This document shows positions 8,970-17,359 of a stretch of DNA of 40,359 bases, piece by piece. The notes beneath the pieces are model-generated. The model searched no databases and was not told the DNA's origin. It saw only the letters and a program-made list of their open reading frames with translations. The stretch comes from Acidiplasma aeolicum (GTDB taxonomy: Archaea; Thermoplasmatota; Thermoplasmata; Thermoplasmatales; Thermoplasmataceae): positions 1 to 40,359 of the forward strand of contig NZ_LKBG01000231.1 of the NCBI RefSeq assembly GCF_001402945.1, in the 5' to 3' direction. The position numbers were made by a program, and so were the translations under genes. Positions within the stretch are counted from its first letter, which is position 1, and the number at the start of each line of letters is the position of its first letter.

Positions 8970-10451
8970 TTAACTGTTTTCACTTATTTCCATTTCAGCA
9001 TCATAATTTCCTGCATTCTGCAGCACTTCCGGTTTTTTAAATTTATAATATAATGTAACCGCAACCGCACCAACAACTATCCAGAGAACCGCGAGTATAA
9101 CTATAATAAAATACGCAAGATTAAGCGTTGTTGGGTCCGATATATATGTCTGTATGTTTGTAAGCACTGTATAATAAATAATAACAAGCCCAACAAAACT
9201 TGCAATGGTCGGCATAACATAATGGTACAGTATGCTTGATTCCCCTGTTTTCTTAAGCACCGTGTGGCTAAAGAATGTAAGAGATGTATTTCCAATTATA
9301 TGTACTGTAACTATGCATACGCCCGTCATTGTTAAAAGAATTAATGCGGCGTTCACAGGTCCAAAATATATGCCTGTTATTATATCAAGCACAAATGAAA
9401 TGGCAAGCCAAACAAGCATGGCATGTCCTGGTGTTCTGTATTTTTTATGCACCTCACCAATATACTCCGGAAATATGACCCTATCCCTGGCTGCGGAATA
9501 CCATATCCTGCTCACTGCATTTGTTTTTGAAACTGCATACGAAAAATAGCTATTTGTAGTGAATATTATTAATAAAATGAACCCAACAGGTCCAAGATAT
9601 CTATAGAATACAATAAGTCCCGGATCAGGTGCGCTGGCAAAGGCTGATATTGATGGAAGGCCCCATCCAACAACAAGGGCATATGAGGCCGGTATCAGTG
9701 CAAGCCCTGCAAGAAGCCATGCAATTAAAATTGATTTTCTCACGTTTCTCTTTGAATTTTTCATCTCCTCGGATATTGTTGTAACAGTGCCAAGTCCGGT
9801 GAAATCCACTATGGAAAATATAACTCCAAAGAAAAAAGAACCTATGGCACTGCCTGTTGGCAGGTAAAATGGCTTTAATGTATTTGCCGATCCAAGCCTT
9901 GCGATAATTATAAATGAGCCTATGACAAGTAGCAAAACCTCAAGCATTCCGGTAATTGCCATATAATTTGTTGACACCTTTATTCCAAGATATGGAAGAA
10001 TAAACATGTAGAGTGTTATTATTACAGCAAAGAGGATCCATAAATATGGTATATTGCTAATATAGGTTGAGATCGCAAATATGAACGCAGATAAACCGAG
10101 TATGCCGAAGGCCTGACCTGTAAAGTTCTCACCCATCCATGTAAATAGCGCCATTGGTCCGAAGCCGCCACCCCTGGTGCTACCCGCAGCATATGCATAA
10201 TAACTTCCCGCATTTGCCTTGTATTTTGAAAATTCATATGGCATTATCATGAATAAACCGTATGAAAGCCATGCCACTATAATTGCCAGCGGTGTGGCAA
10301 CAAGTGCAAATGCAACGGTGCCAAGTAATAAAATTGCCACATCTGCAGCCGGGCCGACATATGATAAGGACTGAAAAATTCCCTGAATGCTGCCAACAGC
10401 ATTGCTTTTTAATTTATTTGTTCCAGAAGAATGCTTAATCTCATCAACCAT
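8970..10451 (-). CDS. APC-family amino-acid permease
   Basis: 493 residues with about 12 hydrophobic spans across residues 30-470. After a short hydrophilic N-terminus the first helices contain YVGPAADVAILLLGTVAF and a GSYYAYAAGSTRGG segment, typical of the APC superfamily; TISEEMKNSKRNVRKSI is a typical cytoplasmic loop. It should import amino acids across the cytoplasmic membrane with protons or sodium. The substrate is not evident; the following aminotransferase suggests an omega-amino acid. It is the first gene of a three-gene unit and diverges from an Lrp/AsnC gene. TTTATATC lies about 24 nt upstream of its ATG, so the start is probably leaderless. Confidence 0.88.
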   Translation of the reverse strand: MVDEIKHSSGTNKLKSNAVGSIQGIFQSLSYVGPAADVAILLLGTVAFALVATPLAIIVAWLSYGLFMIMPYEFSKYKANAGSYYAYAAGSTRGGGFGPMALFTWMGENFTGQAFGILGLSAFIFAISTYISNIPYLWILFAVIITLYMFILPYLGIKVSTNYMAITGMLEVLLLVIGSFIIIARLGSANTLKPFYLPTGSAIGSFFFGVIFSIVDFTGLGTVTTISEEMKNSKRNVRKSILIAWLLAGLALIPASYALVVGWGLPSISAFASAPDPGLIVFYRYLGPVGFILLIIFTTNSYFSYAVSKTNAVSRIWYSAARDRVIFPEYIGEVHKKYRTPGHAMLVWLAISFVLDIITGIYFGPVNAALILLTMTGVCIVTVHIIGNTSLTFFSHTVLKKTGESSILYHYVMPTIASFVGLVIIYYTVLTNIQTYISDPTTLNLAYFIIVILAVLWIVVGAVAVTLYYKFKKPEVLQNAGNYDAEMEISENS

Positions 10452-10461
10452 ATAAATATAA

Positions 10462-10497
10462 ACTTAAGATGATATAAAATGATTCTTATGATTAAGT
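10462..10497. promoter_or_regulatory. Inverted repeat around the permease TATA box
   Basis: ACTTAA (10462-10467) and TTAAGT (10492-10497) are reverse complements flanking the permease TATA region, in the gap shared with the Lrp-type gene. Lrp/AsnC proteins often bind short AT-rich dyads near their own and neighbouring promoters. This is a candidate operator only; such short dyads also occur by chance in AT-rich DNA. Confidence 0.35.
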
Positions 10498-10583
10498 GAA
10501 ACAGTATTTTATAGCAATAATTTTTCCTTTTTTATTATTAAAACAAAATTTTTTGACATAAAAACATATTTATTGATAGAAAA

Positions 10584-10590
10584 TATAAAA
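10584..10590 (+). promoter_or_regulatory. TATA box of the Lrp-type regulator
   Basis: TATAAAA ends 23 nt before the ATG at 10614, the spacing of a leaderless archaeal promoter. It supports that ATG over the in-frame GTG at 10593, which sits almost on the TATA box. Confidence 0.6.
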
Positions 10591-10613
10591 TAGTGATAAA
10601 ACTTTTAATCATT

Positions 10614-11072
10614 ATGGTGGATGAATTTGATAGAAGAATATTAACCATTCTTAAAAATGATTGTGATGTGCCATTAAAGGAAATTGGCAAAAAGGTTGGA
10701 TTATTTTCAGCCTCCGCAATTAGCAAGAGGATAAATAAACTAAAGGAGGATGGCATAATAAAAAAACAGGTTGCACTCCTGGATTATGAGAAATTGAATT
10801 TTGATTTTATATCCATAATATTTGTTAAAACAAAATATCATAAGGATTATGCACAGATAATTGGCAACAAGCTAAAATCACTTCCAAATGTTGTTGCAGT
10901 ATTTTTTATACTGGGTGATATTGATTTTGTTATTCTGACCGTGAACAGAAACAGGCAGGATTTTTTGCGTATAATGGAAAAGCTCACCAGCATGGACGAA
11001 ATAGAAAGAAGCGATTCACGGGTTGTTGCATATACAATTAAGGATATTGATTTCTCATCTATAGAGCTTTAA
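10614..11072 (+). CDS. Lrp/AsnC-family transcription regulator
   Basis: 152 residues from the ATG at 10614 (MVDEFDRRILTILKND). The N-terminal helix-turn-helix covers about residues 3-60, with VPLKEIGKKVGLFSASAISKRINKLKEDGII. The C-terminal RAM-type alpha/beta domain follows, with LPNVVAVFFILGDIDFVILTV. These proteins form dimers or octamers and sense amino acids. It diverges from the permease/aminotransferase/egsA unit with about 160 bp between the starts, so it likely controls that unit and itself. Its last 14 bases overlap the end of the convergent cyclodeaminase gene. Confidence 0.9.
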   Translation: MVDEFDRRILTILKNDCDVPLKEIGKKVGLFSASAISKRINKLKEDGIIKKQVALLDYEKLNFDFISIIFVKTKYHKDYAQIIGNKLKSLPNVVAVFFILGDIDFVILTVNRNRQDFLRIMEKLTSMDEIERSDSRVVAYTIKDIDFSSIEL

Positions 11073-11667
11073 ATATATCTTTTTCATAGGACTCTGCCAT
11101 TCCAAATATCCTAAGGCTCTCCTCATAAAACAGTTTAATTTTCAATTTTTCTGTAAAAATATATTCTGAGCCTTTATATATCCCTAAATTTATGGCGATG
11201 TTTCCCAGAGATGCATTTATTGAGGAGTATGCCATATATGCCGAGGTTATATCATCTGTAACAAGATTTTTATTTCCATTATAAAGAAGATAAACTGCAT
11301 TTTCAAGGTTTATCAATGATCTAATTGCTATTTTCCATGATGTTATTATGCTTTTTTTTACCGCATAATTTATTTTATTGGGCCTGTTTTTATCATTACG
11401 GGAAATTCTTAAGGCATCCATTATGTCCATAAAATTTTTTTCATCCTCATTCATTAAACTTTTTAAGTCATCTATAATTTTATTGCTCTGTAAAACAATA
11501 TTATTATATTTCCCGTAATTTTCCCTGAGCTTTTCCTTTTTTAATGATAGCAGGGATGCCATTGAATTTAATGATGCTGAAAATATTGATGTTAATGCTG
11601 ATGCAGATCCACCGCCGGGTGCTGCAGAATCGCTTTTTAAATTATTTATATATTCATCTATTTCCAT
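11059..11667 (-). CDS. Formimidoyltetrahydrofolate cyclodeaminase
   Basis: 202 residues, the stand-alone C-terminal half of mammalian FTCD. The signature SDSAAPGGGSASALTSIFSASLNSMAS is near the N-terminus (the AAPGGGSASA core at about residues 14-23), followed by a helical bundle. It deaminates 5-formimidoyl-THF to 5,10-methenyl-THF and ammonia. The gene overlaps the end of the formimidoyltransferase gene by 14 bp, so the two are translationally coupled and supply one-carbon units from histidine breakdown. Its end overlaps the convergent Lrp-type gene. The other hut genes are not in this window. Confidence 0.9.
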   Translation of the reverse strand: MEIDEYINNLKSDSAAPGGGSASALTSIFSASLNSMASLLSLKKEKLRENYGKYNNIVLQSNKIIDDLKSLMNEDEKNFMDIMDALRISRNDKNRPNKINYAVKKSIITSWKIAIRSLINLENAVYLLYNGNKNLVTDDITSAYMAYSSINASLGNIAINLGIYKGSEYIFTEKLKIKLFYEESLRIFGMAESYEKDIFKAL

Positions 11668-12553
11668 AGCTTCCTAATATTTTATATTCTAAAATATTTT
11701 TGCCAGATATATCCGCCTTTATGAATTTTCCAAGGGATAATGCAACAGCGTCAGCAGGCAGGAGACCAATTATCTCACTTGATTCTATGTCAAATCCCAT
11801 ACCTTTTGCCTCGGAATCTATAAAATTATATATGTTATTAATTGGTGAACATTTATAACAGTATATATTCATGGATAACTGCGTGTAACCCTTTGACTTA
11901 ATTGGGAATGCAAGTGCCTTTACCCCCTTAAAATATTTTCCTGATCTTATTTTTTTCACAATCATATTTACCTTTGAAACGTCATCTGTATTAATATTCA
12001 CATTATAGGCTATAAGGAAATTTCTTGCGCCAACCATCATTGCACCTGCACTGCCCAAAACAGCAGGCCCGTAATCAGGTTTATATTTTTCCTCCAAAAT
12101 ATGCTGTTTTAGTTCCTCATACTGAAAATGCATATTCCTTATGTATGATATATCCCTCCTTTCCGGAATTTTCGCTGATTCACCATACATATAAACAGGG
12201 ATGCCAAGCTCGCTACCTATTCTATAACCAAGTTTATTTGATATTTCTATGGCCTCATTCATGGTGGAATTTCCCATTGGAACTATAGGAAGCACATCCA
12301 GCGCACCTATTCTTGGATGCAATCCCCTGTGTTTTTCCATATCTATGAGTTCCTTTGCACTTTTTGCAAGGTCAAACAGTATCTGTACAATCCTATCGTT
12401 ATCTGCTATCAGCGTTATAACACTTCTGTTATGGTCCCTATCAGATGTGCTGTCCAGAAAAGTACCACCGCCTGATGTTATTATGCCTTTTAATATTTCA
12501 ATTATATTCTCATCGGATGTGCTAAAATTGGGGACTGATTCAAAAATATTCAT
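11654..12553 (-). CDS. Glutamate formimidoyltransferase
   Basis: 299 residues, the stand-alone N-terminal half of FTCD. Clear family blocks are the opening FESVPNFSTS, STSDRDHNRSVITLI, EKHRGLHPRIGALDVLPIVP and GSAGAMMVGARNFLIAYNVN. It moves the formimidoyl group from N-formimidoyl-L-glutamate to tetrahydrofolate in histidine catabolism. It is the first gene of a two-gene unit, with an exact TATAAATA 20-28 nt upstream of its ATG. Its presence implies a folate-type carrier here, consistent with the FolC-like gene at 28226 and MptD at 36688. Confidence 0.92.
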   Translation of the reverse strand: MNIFESVPNFSTSDENIIEILKGIITSGGGTFLDSTSDRDHNRSVITLIADNDRIVQILFDLAKSAKELIDMEKHRGLHPRIGALDVLPIVPMGNSTMNEAIEISNKLGYRIGSELGIPVYMYGESAKIPERRDISYIRNMHFQYEELKQHILEEKYKPDYGPAVLGSAGAMMVGARNFLIAYNVNINTDDVSKVNMIVKKIRSGKYFKGVKALAFPIKSKGYTQLSMNIYCYKCSPINNIYNFIDSEAKGMGFDIESSEIIGLLPADAVALSLGKFIKADISGKNILEYKILGSYGNR

Positions 12554-12573
12554 GATATATTATATATTATAGG

Positions 12574-12581
12574 TATTTATA
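12574..12581 (-). promoter_or_regulatory. TATA box of the formimidoyltransferase operon
   Basis: TATAAATA on the minus strand lies 21-28 nt upstream of the ATG at 12553, the spacing expected if transcription starts at or beside the start codon. No SD sequence is present between them. Confidence 0.65.
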
Positions 12582-12600
12582 CTAATTTGTTTTAAAAATG

Positions 12601-12634
12601 ATGTTATCTTATATTTTATCTGATCTGATAACAT
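12601..12634. promoter_or_regulatory. Inverted repeat upstream of nrdJ
   Basis: ATGTTATC (12601-12608) and GATAACAT (12627-12634) form a perfect 8-bp dyad with an 18-nt spacer, about 50 bp upstream of the nrdJ TATA box and also near the divergent formimidoyltransferase promoter. Size and position fit a regulator site for one or both genes. No known regulator motif was recognised. Confidence 0.4.
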
Positions 12635-12684
12635 ATATGTTTATGCTGTAAGTAACTTATCTAATTACATGTTGGGTTCAAAAA

Positions 12685-12692
12685 TTTTTATA
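12685..12692 (+). promoter_or_regulatory. TATA box of nrdJ
   Basis: TTTTTATA lies about 40 nt upstream of the nrdJ ATG, predicting a short 5' leader of 15-20 nt that contains an SD site at 12721. This differs from the leaderless layout at most first genes in the window. Confidence 0.5.
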
Positions 12693-12720
12693 TTCCTTCA
12701 GGTATTGTCATTAATGCACC

Positions 12721-12726
12721 GTGATG
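12721..12726 (+). promoter_or_regulatory. Ribosome binding site for nrdJ
   Basis: GTGATG ends four bases before the ATG at 12731 and matches the GGTGAT core used by internal genes of this window. It supports the chosen start. Confidence 0.6.
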
Positions 12727-12730
12727 TAAT

Positions 12731-15700
12731 ATGATAACTAGTATAAAAAATGTTATAAAAAGGGACGGAACTGAGGTTCCATTCGATAAGGGTAAAATAG
12801 CAATGGCAATTTATAAGGCCATGCTTTCGGTTAAAATGGGTTCAATGGAGGATGCAAACAAGCTTGCCGATATTGTTACAGAGGAATTGGAAAAATCAGG
12901 GGGGGTACCAAATGTTGAATCCATACAGGATACTGTAGAAAATGTTCTTATGACAAGAAAGATTGATGGTAAATCGTATATACCTGTTGCAAAATCATAT
13001 ATATTATACAGGGAAAAGAGGAAAACCATAAGGGAGGAAAAGGAGCTACTTGGTGTAAAGGACGATCTAAAATTAACTGTAAATGCAATAAAGGTTCTTG
13101 AGGCAAGGTATTTATTCAAGGACTCTGAGGGCAAAATAATAGAAACCCCAAGGCAGATGTTCCACCGTGTTGCAGTACATCTGGCCATAATACAGGGATT
13201 ATATGATTACCGTGATTTCCAGAAAAATGGTGTTATACATGAGGATGGTGAGGTCTATTCAGGTCTTTCAAAAACACAGATAGATGAATTGAGGAGGGCC
13301 TTTAATGAGTTAAAGAAGGAAAAGGAGCTAACAGGCACGTTTGATGAATTCCTTGATTTTCTTGAGACAAAGAAAACAAGAATAAATTATTATATCAAAA
13401 AATTTGAGGACGAAATGATAAACCTGCGCTTTGTTCCAAATTCACCAACATTAATGAATGCCGGTGGACCACTTGGTCAGCTTTCAGCATGCTTTGTGCT
13501 TCCAGTCGATGATAGCATAGATTCCATATTTGATGCATTAAAATATACCGCGGAGATACACAAATCTGGCGGTGGCACAGGTTTCTCATTCTCAAGGCTA
13601 AGGGCATCAGATGACATAGTTGCATCCACAAAGGGTGTTGCATCAGGCCCAGTATCATTTATGAGAATATTTGATGTTACAACAGATGTAATAAAACAGG
13701 GTGGCAAGAGAAGGGGGGCAAACATGGGCATACTTAACTATAACCACCCGAACATAATGGACTTTATAATGAGCAAGGACTCAGATAACAAGGTTCTAAG
13801 CAATTTCAATATATCTGTTGCGGTTGATGATGAATTTTTTGAAAAGCTGGACAATGATGATTATATTGAGCTTAAGAATCCACGTGATAAAAGAACGATG
13901 GGAAAAATTAAGGCAAGGACCCTCTGGAATTCCATAATAAACCAGGCATGGAAGACCGGAGACCCCGGAATGGTTTTCCTTGATGAAATTAATAAAAAGA
14001 ACCCTGTGAAAAATATAGGGTATATAGAATCAACAAATCCCTGTGTAACAGGTGATACAAGAATATACACATCCGAGGGAATAAAAACAGCAAAACAGCT
14101 GTATGATTATGGAGAGCCATTAAATATAAAGATAGATGGAAGATTAGGTGGCAATTTCAGAAAATCATCAAATGTCATTTATACAGGCTATAAGGATGTA
14201 TATAAGATAACAACCAGGGAGGGATTCGAAATAAAGGTAACCGGAGACCATAAAATCTACAGCGATGAAAGAGGATGGGTAGAGGCATTAAAGTTAAGAA
14301 AGGGCGAAAAAATAAGAATACTAAATGAAGGAGGAGCTTTTGGAAGCTATGGCAGCCTTGAGGAAGGAAGGGTCCTTGGATGGCTTGTTGGTGATGGCCA
14401 TATAAACAAAGGCAATAATAACGATCGGGCCGTTCTATCATTCTATGACCAGGATCGCGTATTGGCAAAGGATTTTGAAAATTATGTAAATAATATAATA
14501 AGGCCATCAACGAATAACCGTGATTACCATGTAGGACTGGTAAACATAGAGAGCAGAAACTGCACAACAATAGCATCTGAAAGATTAAAGGAAATGGCTA
14601 AAGAATATGATTTATTGGATGAAAAATTAAAGGTTCCTGAGAAGGTATTTGAAGGATCAATGGAAATGCAGAAAGGATTTATACAGGCACTATTCGAGGC
14701 GGATGGTACAGTAAATCTAGATGGGAACAGCACAAGGCATATACATTTAACATCAATAAGCGAGAAACTATTACGTGGTGTTCAAGAATTGTTACTTAAC
14801 TTTGGAATATACAGTAGAATATATTTCAATCGCAGAAAGGCTGGATTTAAAATGCTTCCAGATTCAAATAGAAATCTAAAAATGTATAAAACTCAACCAT
14901 ATCACGAGTTATATATCATGGGTAAAAGTTCGGTAACATTCTATAATAAAATAGGATTTTTATCCGAAAGAAAGAACTCAAAGTTATTAAAGCTTGTAAA
15001 TAGTTACTCACATGGACCTAGAGATGAGAAATGGGTTGCAAGGGTTGATAATATAGAATATGTAGGTAAGGAAGATGTATATGATTTAGTAGAACCATCT
15101 ACTCATTCATTTGTAGCTAGCGGAATTGTGGTACACAACTGTGGCGAGCAGCCGCTTATGCCCTATGAATCCTGCAATCTCGGTTCAATAAATCTATCAA
15201 AATTTGTGGAGAATGGTCAGTTCAATTTTGATAAATATAAAGAAACAATAGACATAGCCACAAGGTTCCTTGAAAACGTAGTAGATGCCAACAAATTCCC
15301 TGTAGAGGAAATAAAAAACATGACAAGAAAGACCAGAAAAATAGGCCTTGGATTAATGGGATTTGCAGACATGCTAATAATGCTTGGCATACCATATAAC
15401 AGCAATGAGGCCCTTGAAATGGCGGAAAAGGTCATGAAAACACTTAATGATGAGTCACACCTTGAATCACAGAGACTTGCTGAGGAGAGGGGTGTCTTCC
15501 CCGGATGGTATGGATCAGAATGGGAGGAAAACGGAATAAAGATGAGAAATTCAACAACAACAACCATTGCCCCAACAGGTACAATATCAATAATTGCCGG
15601 ATGTTCCTCATCAATTGAGCCATTATTTGCCATAGCCTTTGTAAGACATGTGCTAAACGGGCAGGAATTACTGGAGGTAAATCCCCTATTTGAGGATGCC

Positions 15701-16156
15701 CTAAGGTCAAGGGGGCTTTACTCAAATGAGATAATGGAAAAGGTTGCACAGACAGGGAACCTGCAGAATGTTGATTTACCTGATGACCTGAAATCAATAT
15801 TTGTGACTGCGCAGGAGATAGATCCTGAATGGCATGTAATAATGCAGGCAACATTCCAGAGATACTGCGATTCCGGAGTATCAAAGACAATTAACCTTCC
15901 CTATGAGGCAACTCCAGATGACATTGCAAAGGCATACAGGCTCGCAAAGGATCTGCACTGCAAGGGTATAACGGTTTACAGGGACAGGAGCAAGAGCCAG
16001 CAGGTATTATATGCAGGAACAAAAAAGGAAACTGAGGAGACAAAAAAAAGTGATGAGGAAAAAAAAATTGATTTATCATTAAAAATGCCCGATAAATTCC
16101 TGAAACTTGACTCCACATTCGACCCTGCATGCCCAACAGGAAAATGTGATTTATAA
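12731..16156 (+). CDS. nrdJ: Adenosylcobalamin-dependent (class II) ribonucleotide reductase with intein
   Basis: A 1141-residue precursor: 775 residues of reductase plus a 366-residue intein at 438-803. An ATP-cone domain fills about residues 3-95 (IKRDGTEVPFDKGKIAMAIY). The barrel carries NSPTLMNAGGPLGQLSACFVLP, KSGGGTGFSFSRLR, TNPC/GEQPLMPYESCNLGS split by the intein, and APTGTISIIAGCSSSIEP. The radical Cys and the following Glu of CGEQ are in the C-extein (Cys804 of the precursor, Cys438 after splicing). The C-terminal redox pair is Cys1134/Cys1139 in ACPTGKCDL. It reduces ribonucleotides to deoxyribonucleotides with a B12-derived thiyl radical and does not need oxygen. SD and TATA lie upstream; a 20-bp palindrome overlaps its stop. 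Confidence 0.96.
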   Translation: MITSIKNVIKRDGTEVPFDKGKIAMAIYKAMLSVKMGSMEDANKLADIVTEELEKSGGVPNVESIQDTVENVLMTRKIDGKSYIPVAKSYILYREKRKTIREEKELLGVKDDLKLTVNAIKVLEARYLFKDSEGKIIETPRQMFHRVAVHLAIIQGLYDYRDFQKNGVIHEDGEVYSGLSKTQIDELRRAFNELKKEKELTGTFDEFLDFLETKKTRINYYIKKFEDEMINLRFVPNSPTLMNAGGPLGQLSACFVLPVDDSIDSIFDALKYTAEIHKSGGGTGFSFSRLRASDDIVASTKGVASGPVSFMRIFDVTTDVIKQGGKRRGANMGILNYNHPNIMDFIMSKDSDNKVLSNFNISVAVDDEFFEKLDNDDYIELKNPRDKRTMGKIKARTLWNSIINQAWKTGDPGMVFLDEINKKNPVKNIGYIESTNPCVTGDTRIYTSEGIKTAKQLYDYGEPLNIKIDGRLGGNFRKSSNVIYTGYKDVYKITTREGFEIKVTGDHKIYSDERGWVEALKLRKGEKIRILNEGGAFGSYGSLEEGRVLGWLVGDGHINKGNNNDRAVLSFYDQDRVLAKDFENYVNNIIRPSTNNRDYHVGLVNIESRNCTTIASERLKEMAKEYDLLDEKLKVPEKVFEGSMEMQKGFIQALFEADGTVNLDGNSTRHIHLTSISEKLLRGVQELLLNFGIYSRIYFNRRKAGFKMLPDSNRNLKMYKTQPYHELYIMGKSSVTFYNKIGFLSERKNSKLLKLVNSYSHGPRDEKWVARVDNIEYVGKEDVYDLVEPSTHSFVASGIVVHNCGEQPLMPYESCNLGSINLSKFVENGQFNFDKYKETIDIATRFLENVVDANKFPVEEIKNMTRKTRKIGLGLMGFADMLIMLGIPYNSNEALEMAEKVMKTLNDESHLESQRLAEERGVFPGWYGSEWEENGIKMRNSTTTTIAPTGTISIIAGCSSSIEPLFAIAFVRHVLNGQELLEVNPLFEDALRSRGLYSNEIMEKVAQTGNLQNVDLPDDLKSIFVTAQEIDPEWHVIMQATFQRYCDSGVSKTINLPYEATPDDIAKAYRLAKDLHCKGITVYRDRSKSQQVLYAGTKKETEETKKSDEEKKIDLSLKMPDKFLKLDSTFDPACPTGKCDL
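14042..15139 (+). mobile_element. Intein with LAGLIDADG homing endonuclease in nrdJ
   Basis: 366 codons in frame (precursor residues 438-803). Splice block A begins CVTGDTRIYTSEG with Cys1. Block B is EIKVTGDHKIYS (TxxH). The C-terminal block is HSFVASGIVVHN followed by extein Cys804, giving the standard Cys1 / His-Asn / Cys+1 chemistry. Two LAGLIDADG motifs sit at about residues 546-558 (GRVLGWLVGDGHI) and 650-660 (FIQALFEADGTV), both keeping the acidic residue, so the endonuclease looks intact. It is inserted directly before the catalytic Cys in NPC-GEQPL, a site known for inteins in archaeal reductases. Every extein Gln I read is CAG, while the C-terminal part of the intein uses CAA twice, a weak hint of separate origin. 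Confidence 0.95.
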
Positions 16157-16170
16157 AAATATTTTTATAA
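16151..16170. terminator. 20-bp perfect palindrome at the end of nrdJ
   Basis: TTATAAAAAT followed by ATTTTTATAA is fully self-complementary. It overlaps the nrdJ stop (16154-16156) and faces the convergent GH57 gene ending at 16250. T runs on both strands make it a plausible bidirectional terminator. Archaeal termination depends mainly on T tracts, so hairpin formation may not matter. Confidence 0.45.
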
Positions 16171-16249
16171 TATTATTTAATTAAATTTCATGCAATTTTA
16201 TGTATCAATGTAAAAAATACATGAATGATATTATAACATAAACTATTAT

Positions 16250-17359
16250 TTAGAAATTTTCAAGTATGTTTGTGAAATAAAAAAATGCGTTGTATGGTGA
16301 TTTATAGGGATTAAAATATTCATGGACCTCCTGATCTGGGCCTGTGCCTGCTGCCATATAGTAAAAATTATCTGAGGTCTGAAGATATCCAAAGAGTTTT
16401 TCATCAATTTTATCGCCCTTTGATAACAAAATATTTAGCGCCTCAACCTGCATACTGTTTCCAGTCCATGGTGATAGGTCCCTCCCGGTATCAGCCCATG
16501 ATATTGTGGAATCTGTATTTATAACTGATTTAACAGAAAATTTTAACGCGTCATTTACCCTGAGGTCGTTTATATTATTTTTAATCATTTCAGTTTTCAA
16601 TGATTTTAAAAATTCAAAAATTCCGGTGGAACTGTCCTGATGTTCCCCAAATGTCTCATAATCCATAAAAATATTAATTACATCGCCTTCTGAGTGTTTA
16701 ATCCAGGATGCATATTTTTCGGCTGTAAGTGGAAACTCCGGCCACGATCTGTTTGAGAATCTAAATGATATGTCATCACTTAAATTATAATTCCTTAAAA
16801 GCATTCCTAATCCATTAATATCCTTATAAACAAAGTTGGGTGAATTGGCGTTATTGAATCTGTCTGTAAATTCTGTTAAAATTAAATTGTATCCAATATT
16901 TTTAACAATCCTGCCAATATTTGTATTGTAAATTAATTCTGTATTTCTAAAATTTTTGGGTTTGATTCCAAATACATTTTTCATTTTTTCAGCATGCATG
17001 GAAATTTGTTTTTTAAATTCGTTTTCATCATAGATTCCTGCAAGGCTGTGATAATAGGTTTCATCAAGCAATTCCCCAAGCCCGGATTTAAAGTATTCCT
17101 TAAACGCATCAAGAACCTCTGGGTAAAACATCTCAGCCTGTTCTATAAATGTACCTGATAATGAGAATGTGGCATTTATATTATTCTCCATTAAAATTCT
17201 TGTTGCAGGTATGTATGATTTTTCCGAAATTCTTTTAAAAATCCTCTCATTTTCAGAGTCCCAGAAGAATGAATTATTATTGCCTATTTCGTACCTTCTG
17301 TAAGGTCTCAGCCTACGTGGCTGGTGAACCTCAAAATACATTATTACATTATCCGTCAT
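16250..17359 (-). CDS. GH57 alpha-amylase-like glycoside hydrolase
   Basis: 369 residues. GH57 conserved regions are visible: HQP at 12-14 (region 1), GLGELLDETYYHSL (region 2), FRNTELIYN with probable nucleophile Glu141 (region 3) and FMDYETFGEHQ with probable acid/base Asp233 (region 4). It should cut or rearrange alpha-1,4-glucan. At this length it lacks the extra domains of GH57 branching enzymes, so an alpha-amylase is more likely. No signal peptide, so it acts in the cytosol. Its ATG overlaps the stop of the glycosyltransferase gene by four bases; it is the last gene of the glucan operon. Confidence 0.9.
   Translation of the reverse strand: MTDNVIMYFEVHQPRRLRPYRRYEIGNNNSFFWDSENERIFKRISEKSYIPATRILMENNINATFSLSGTFIEQAEMFYPEVLDAFKEYFKSGLGELLDETYYHSLAGIYDENEFKKQISMHAEKMKNVFGIKPKNFRNTELIYNTNIGRIVKNIGYNLILTEFTDRFNNANSPNFVYKDINGLGMLLRNYNLSDDISFRFSNRSWPEFPLTAEKYASWIKHSEGDVINIFMDYETFGEHQDSSTGIFEFLKSLKTEMIKNNINDLRVNDALKFSVKSVINTDSTISWADTGRDLSPWTGNSMQVEALNILLSKGDKIDEKLFGYLQTSDNFYYMAAGTGPDQEVHEYFNPYKSPYNAFFYFTNILENF

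Noticed and set aside
12660-12712. tRNA-like GGGTTCAAAAA motif upstream of nrdJ
   Set aside because: It resembles a T-loop for a few bases only; no matching acceptor or anticodon stem could be drawn and the area is the nrdJ promoter.
14175-14576. Long open frame antisense to the intein
   Set aside because: It is a low-complexity Leu/His-rich shadow of the coding strand without a start context or family pattern.
12731-16156. Possible fusion or frameshift making an oversized reductase
   Set aside because: The extra 366 residues begin with Cys, end with His-Asn before Cys and carry LAGLIDADG motifs, so they are an intein and the frame is uninterrupted.
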